A stretch of 64,000 nucleotides of DNA from Hofstenia miamia (taxonomy: Eukaryota; Xenacoelomorpha; Acoela): positions 472,815 to 536,814 of the forward strand of contig SCFE01000038.1 in assembly GCA_004352715.1 (NCBI GenBank). The letters are read 5' to 3'. Numbering within the stretch: the stretch's first letter is position 1; each line of letters opens with the position of its first letter. Below are positions 59,632 to 64,000 of the stretch, piece after piece. The translations under genes were made by a program, and so were the position numbers. The notes beneath the pieces were generated by a model. That model worked only from the letters and a program-made list of their open reading frames with translations. It ran no database searches and had not been told where the DNA came from.

Positions 59632-59747
59632 GTTCTAGATGCTATGAGATTTGTATCCACCTCCCGCACATTCCGACTTTGTTAATTGAATACCAGAATA
59701 ATTCATTTTATAAAACATTTTTACATTGTGCATTTGGAAATGGTGTC
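59176..59747. other. Intergenic DNA with a (TA)n run
   Basis: A TA run with one interruption lies at 59597-59632. I see no gene. Confidence 0.5.
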
Positions 59748-59892
59748 TAATCTCTTATGAATGAGTTTCAGAATTTTTCAAAAGTAATTTCTTTGGACCA
59801 CTATCCAGCGGCTTCCGCCAGATTTTTTGTATCTAGCGCTTTAGAGGCATCTTAAAATTGTTATCCAAAACCCATATATATATATATATATA
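59748..59892 (+). mobile_element. 5' part of a second Penelope-like insertion
   Basis: It shares about 90 bases with 43247-43337, starting TCTAATCTCTTATGAATGAG and including TCCGCCAGATTTTTTGTAT. In the first location an RT follows directly; here a (TA)n run and a 1000-N gap follow. I infer another copy of the same element, hidden in the gap. Confidence 0.55.
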
Positions 59893-60892
59893 NNNNNNNN
59901 NNNNNNNNNNNNNNNNNNNNNNNNNNNNNNNNNNNNNNNNNNNNNNNNNNNNNNNNNNNNNNNNNNNNNNNNNNNNNNNNNNNNNNNNNNNNNNNNNNNN
60001 NNNNNNNNNNNNNNNNNNNNNNNNNNNNNNNNNNNNNNNNNNNNNNNNNNNNNNNNNNNNNNNNNNNNNNNNNNNNNNNNNNNNNNNNNNNNNNNNNNNN
60101 NNNNNNNNNNNNNNNNNNNNNNNNNNNNNNNNNNNNNNNNNNNNNNNNNNNNNNNNNNNNNNNNNNNNNNNNNNNNNNNNNNNNNNNNNNNNNNNNNNNN
60201 NNNNNNNNNNNNNNNNNNNNNNNNNNNNNNNNNNNNNNNNNNNNNNNNNNNNNNNNNNNNNNNNNNNNNNNNNNNNNNNNNNNNNNNNNNNNNNNNNNNN
60301 NNNNNNNNNNNNNNNNNNNNNNNNNNNNNNNNNNNNNNNNNNNNNNNNNNNNNNNNNNNNNNNNNNNNNNNNNNNNNNNNNNNNNNNNNNNNNNNNNNNN
60401 NNNNNNNNNNNNNNNNNNNNNNNNNNNNNNNNNNNNNNNNNNNNNNNNNNNNNNNNNNNNNNNNNNNNNNNNNNNNNNNNNNNNNNNNNNNNNNNNNNNN
60501 NNNNNNNNNNNNNNNNNNNNNNNNNNNNNNNNNNNNNNNNNNNNNNNNNNNNNNNNNNNNNNNNNNNNNNNNNNNNNNNNNNNNNNNNNNNNNNNNNNNN
60601 NNNNNNNNNNNNNNNNNNNNNNNNNNNNNNNNNNNNNNNNNNNNNNNNNNNNNNNNNNNNNNNNNNNNNNNNNNNNNNNNNNNNNNNNNNNNNNNNNNNN
60701 NNNNNNNNNNNNNNNNNNNNNNNNNNNNNNNNNNNNNNNNNNNNNNNNNNNNNNNNNNNNNNNNNNNNNNNNNNNNNNNNNNNNNNNNNNNNNNNNNNNN
60801 NNNNNNNNNNNNNNNNNNNNNNNNNNNNNNNNNNNNNNNNNNNNNNNNNNNNNNNNNNNNNNNNNNNNNNNNNNNNNNNNNNNNNNNNNNNN
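59893..60892. other. Assembly gap (1000 N)
   Basis: The gap has a nominal size and probably contains a Penelope-like element and the outer edge of the inverted copy C. Confidence 1.
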
Positions 60893-62305
60893 AGTAGTGA
60901 GTTGGTCTTTGCTGAAATTTTTAAGCTAAGCTAGTGAGTTGTGTCAAAGATGTATGACACTCCTGTAGCATGGGTAAGAAGTGAATTAATACAAATTCAA
61001 TTAAGAGTTTTTTGCAATGAAAATAATTATTGTATACGCTTAATTAGATCTTCTGTTATTGTAAAAATAAAAAGTGGAATTATTCCGTAATAAAACAAGC
61101 AAGATTTTCTGCAGTAATGTGTCATCTTAGAAATTAATGATAAAAATAATTTGGGGAAGCTGTCAATATTTTTATTAAAAGGGCAATTTCATGCGCTAGA
61201 ATATGTCGAAATGCTTAGCTTTTTTTTAATGTTGAACTAAAATTTTATATTCATAAAAAATACTGTAAAAGAAAAATGCTTAATATTCAAAATTTCAATA
61301 TTTTCGTGTAAAGCAGTAAGGAATCGAAATTTAAGACTTTGCTATTTAAAGCTGTTGCAATATTGGCTGCTGTTTGGTTGGGATTATTATAACCAATGAA
61401 ATGTTCCAAAAGAAAATCGAGGCTTAGTGACATTCAATACTTTTAAAAAATATATAATCTTTGATCTTTTGGAGGCTTCAATTTAGCTTAGCTGTTAAAG
61501 GGTAATAGCAATTCAATATCACATGCAAAAATTTGTTTCTCAAAATAAAATTTTCCACACTTGTAATCTATCTATATATATATAGAGAGGATATTTTTAG
61601 TAAAGAAAACTCTATTCGAAATGAGATTGATTACTCTAGTAGCATTTTCACTGCTTGCAACAGTAGCTTATACGTCAATGTGCTGGAAAAGAACTAAAAC
61701 TCGGGGTGTTGGAACTATTCCAAGTGTTTGCAAACCTAATGAAGAAAAAGATGGTTTGCTATGCTATCCCAGATGTAAAGATGGTTATAACGGGGTTGCG
61801 TTTGTATGCTGGCAGGTTTGAGATGAATGATATATATTCGTGCAACAACAATCATTTTTAGAACTGCCCCTCTGGTTTTCATGATGATGGTGCCTTTTGT
61901 AGAAAACCCGGACCCTATGGACGAGGCAGCGGATATCCTTGGAAATTTGGCGACCCATTAAATGACAGTGGAATGTATCGAAGATGTCGAAAAGCAAATC
62001 CAGGAAATCCTTGTGAGAAATGGGGAGCAATCGGTAAATTTTTGTAGATATATTTTTCTTTATATTACAATAAACTCATTACAAATTTCAATATATTTTA
62101 TTTATTAATGTTTTAAACTGTTCAGCTAAATTTGCATTCTTTGTTTAGTGTATCCTAAGTGCAAAGAAGGATTCCATAACGTTGCTTGCTGTGTTTGCTC
62201 TCCCAACTGTATTTGGGGAATGGTTGACATTGGAGTCAGTTGCACAAAGAAGACTTATACTCGCGCTACTATATCACCTGGCTGTGGTGATAAGGAAAAA
62301 GATGC
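60893..62305. repeat. Inverted copy C of the duplicated gene region
   Basis: Bases 60893-61620 are nearly the exact reverse complement of the upstream region of gene copy B (53961 to about 54715), and the gene exons follow. With copy B this forms a large inverted repeat with a spacer of about 6.2 kb. Both arms are cut by gaps, so the full arm length is unknown. Confidence 0.8.
61621..62305 (+). CDS. Cysteine-rich secreted protein, copy C (3' end in gap)
   Basis: Exon 1 is 61621-61815 (65 codons, signal peptide as in copy A), exon 2 is 61862-62033 and exon 3 starts at 62149 and is cut at 62305. Splice sites and phases match copy A. The reading frame is open throughout the visible part: the codon that is TAA in copy B is GAA here, after an Asn shared with B (CKPNEEKD). 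Other differences from copy A include GVAFVCW for GVASVCW and KPGPYGRG for KPAPYGRG. A TATATATATAGAG run lies about 35 bases before the ATG and an AG lies 20 bases before it. The remaining part of exon 3 and exon 4 would lie in the following gap. The gene is transcribed away from copy B. Function unknown, presumed as for copy A. Confidence 0.8.
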
Positions 62306-63305
62306 NNNNNNNNNNNNNNNNNNNNNNNNNNNNNNNNNNNNNNNNNNNNNNNNNNNNNNNNNNNNNNNNNNNNNNNNNNNNNNNNNNNNNNNNNNNNNNN
62401 NNNNNNNNNNNNNNNNNNNNNNNNNNNNNNNNNNNNNNNNNNNNNNNNNNNNNNNNNNNNNNNNNNNNNNNNNNNNNNNNNNNNNNNNNNNNNNNNNNNN
62501 NNNNNNNNNNNNNNNNNNNNNNNNNNNNNNNNNNNNNNNNNNNNNNNNNNNNNNNNNNNNNNNNNNNNNNNNNNNNNNNNNNNNNNNNNNNNNNNNNNNN
62601 NNNNNNNNNNNNNNNNNNNNNNNNNNNNNNNNNNNNNNNNNNNNNNNNNNNNNNNNNNNNNNNNNNNNNNNNNNNNNNNNNNNNNNNNNNNNNNNNNNNN
62701 NNNNNNNNNNNNNNNNNNNNNNNNNNNNNNNNNNNNNNNNNNNNNNNNNNNNNNNNNNNNNNNNNNNNNNNNNNNNNNNNNNNNNNNNNNNNNNNNNNNN
62801 NNNNNNNNNNNNNNNNNNNNNNNNNNNNNNNNNNNNNNNNNNNNNNNNNNNNNNNNNNNNNNNNNNNNNNNNNNNNNNNNNNNNNNNNNNNNNNNNNNNN
62901 NNNNNNNNNNNNNNNNNNNNNNNNNNNNNNNNNNNNNNNNNNNNNNNNNNNNNNNNNNNNNNNNNNNNNNNNNNNNNNNNNNNNNNNNNNNNNNNNNNNN
63001 NNNNNNNNNNNNNNNNNNNNNNNNNNNNNNNNNNNNNNNNNNNNNNNNNNNNNNNNNNNNNNNNNNNNNNNNNNNNNNNNNNNNNNNNNNNNNNNNNNNN
63101 NNNNNNNNNNNNNNNNNNNNNNNNNNNNNNNNNNNNNNNNNNNNNNNNNNNNNNNNNNNNNNNNNNNNNNNNNNNNNNNNNNNNNNNNNNNNNNNNNNNN
63201 NNNNNNNNNNNNNNNNNNNNNNNNNNNNNNNNNNNNNNNNNNNNNNNNNNNNNNNNNNNNNNNNNNNNNNNNNNNNNNNNNNNNNNNNNNNNNNNNNNNN
63301 NNNNN
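62306..63305. other. Assembly gap (1000 N)
   Basis: The gap removes the rest of gene copy C. Long frames that read through it are artefacts. Confidence 1.
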
Positions 63306-63337
<32 letters not shown>

Positions 63338-64000
63338 TGAATAAAATTTTTCTTACTGGATTGCAAAAATTTTTATTCATCGCCCTTTTCCTTATTAATA
63401 TGTGCTAATATTGAATCACTAATAATGCTATTTGCTTTAGTTTGTAAAACATATTAAACGCATAATTTTTTAGATCCTCTGAGCACAGTATTAAGGTTTT
63501 ACTATTGAGTATCATGTACTAAGAATAGCATTATTGTAATGATATAATTGCACTAAATGTAGAGCTTTAAGTTGCTTTCCGAGGCAACGATAAACATACT
63601 ATAGGATTCACTGAATATATAATGAATTTACAAATTTTGAGAAATCCTACTCATTGTTTTTAGAAGCAAAAATTCATTAATGTAAACTTGTAATTATTGT
63701 TTAATATTTTATTTATAAGCATGATATTACAAAATGTAATACATGTGATAAAATAACGATATATTTTATTATAGCATTTAAAAATTATTGAAAATTCTAA
63801 TATGCTAAATGCGTCTAATATGTTCAAATTTTGGCTATCACTAGATTACATCAAATCAATAGATGCAGTGCAGATGGTAACGTTAATCAGTGATAAAGAA
63901 TACTCCCTAGATGCACGTTGCTATCAGAGTGAGTACTTCAGTGCTGATTAATCACTTTTAGAACATAATTGATTGAATTAGCAACGCTTAGGCGTATGTA
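63306..64000. other. Terminal non-coding stretch
   Basis: It begins with a (TA)n run to 63334 and is otherwise AT-rich sequence without a visible gene. Confidence 0.5.

Noticed and set aside
1-64000. CRISPR arrays, operons, prophage or bacterial genes
   Set aside because: Introns, TA microsatellites and LINE, Penelope and mariner elements show nuclear eukaryotic DNA. No regularly spaced direct repeats with unique spacers were seen.

Overview
The window is AT-rich eukaryotic DNA with many (TA)n runs, spliced genes with GT/AG introns, single-exon class A GPCR genes, and several families of eukaryotic transposons. It is most likely an invertebrate animal. The mix of intronless peptide-type GPCRs, CR1/L2-like LINEs, Penelope-like elements and mariner elements would suit a cnidarian such as Hydra or another early-branching or spiralian animal, but nothing here fixes the species. 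The assembly is draft quality: there are seven N gaps (three of exactly 1000 bases) and eight single-N joins, several of which sit between duplicated blocks.

Region 1 to about 31.8 kb is gene-poor. It holds three intact single-exon GPCR genes. Two of them (5519-6463 on + and 23841-24803 on -) are close paralogs that still share a 38-base promoter block at the same distance from the ATG. The third (18150-19058, +) belongs to a different GPCR subfamily. Between them lie an internally deleted mariner element with perfect 26-base terminal inverted repeats (2403-2983), a DD41D mariner-type transposase relic, LINE relics with (ATT)n or (AAT)n tails, two copies of a hAT-like MITE, a small third MITE, a Penelope-like relic, two orphan exons that look host-coded, and a 715-base GC-richer block, present twice, with a striking series of hairpins.

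Region 31.85-56.1 kb is a tandem segmental duplication (copy A about 31.85-43.24 kb, copy B about 45.61-56.08 kb). A third, inverted copy (C) of part of it starts at 60.89 kb. Each copy carries a four-exon gene for a secreted, cysteine-rich protein of about 323 residues. It has a signal peptide, repeated CYPxC...GVxxVCW modules and an alpha-helical C-terminal domain ending in Cys. Copy A is intact, copy B has a premature stop in exon 1 and loses exon 2 to a gap, and copy C runs into a gap in exon 3. A fragment of a fourth, diverged copy lies at 38660-38738. The duplication also carries a CR1/L2-like LINE whose ORF2 starts with a short hydrophobic segment and a 2A-like NPGP motif. A Penelope-like element interrupts the end of copy A.

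Region 56.1-64 kb is mostly non-coding, with one unrecognised 99-codon ORF, a 19-bp hairpin, a repeat shared with the Penelope element, and the inverted gene copy C. The most interesting items are the expanding cysteine-rich gene family, the hairpin-rich block at 20.8-22.5 kb, the alternating inverted 23-mers at 45.26-45.49 kb and the shared GPCR promoter block. None can be called a new system without searches I could not run.
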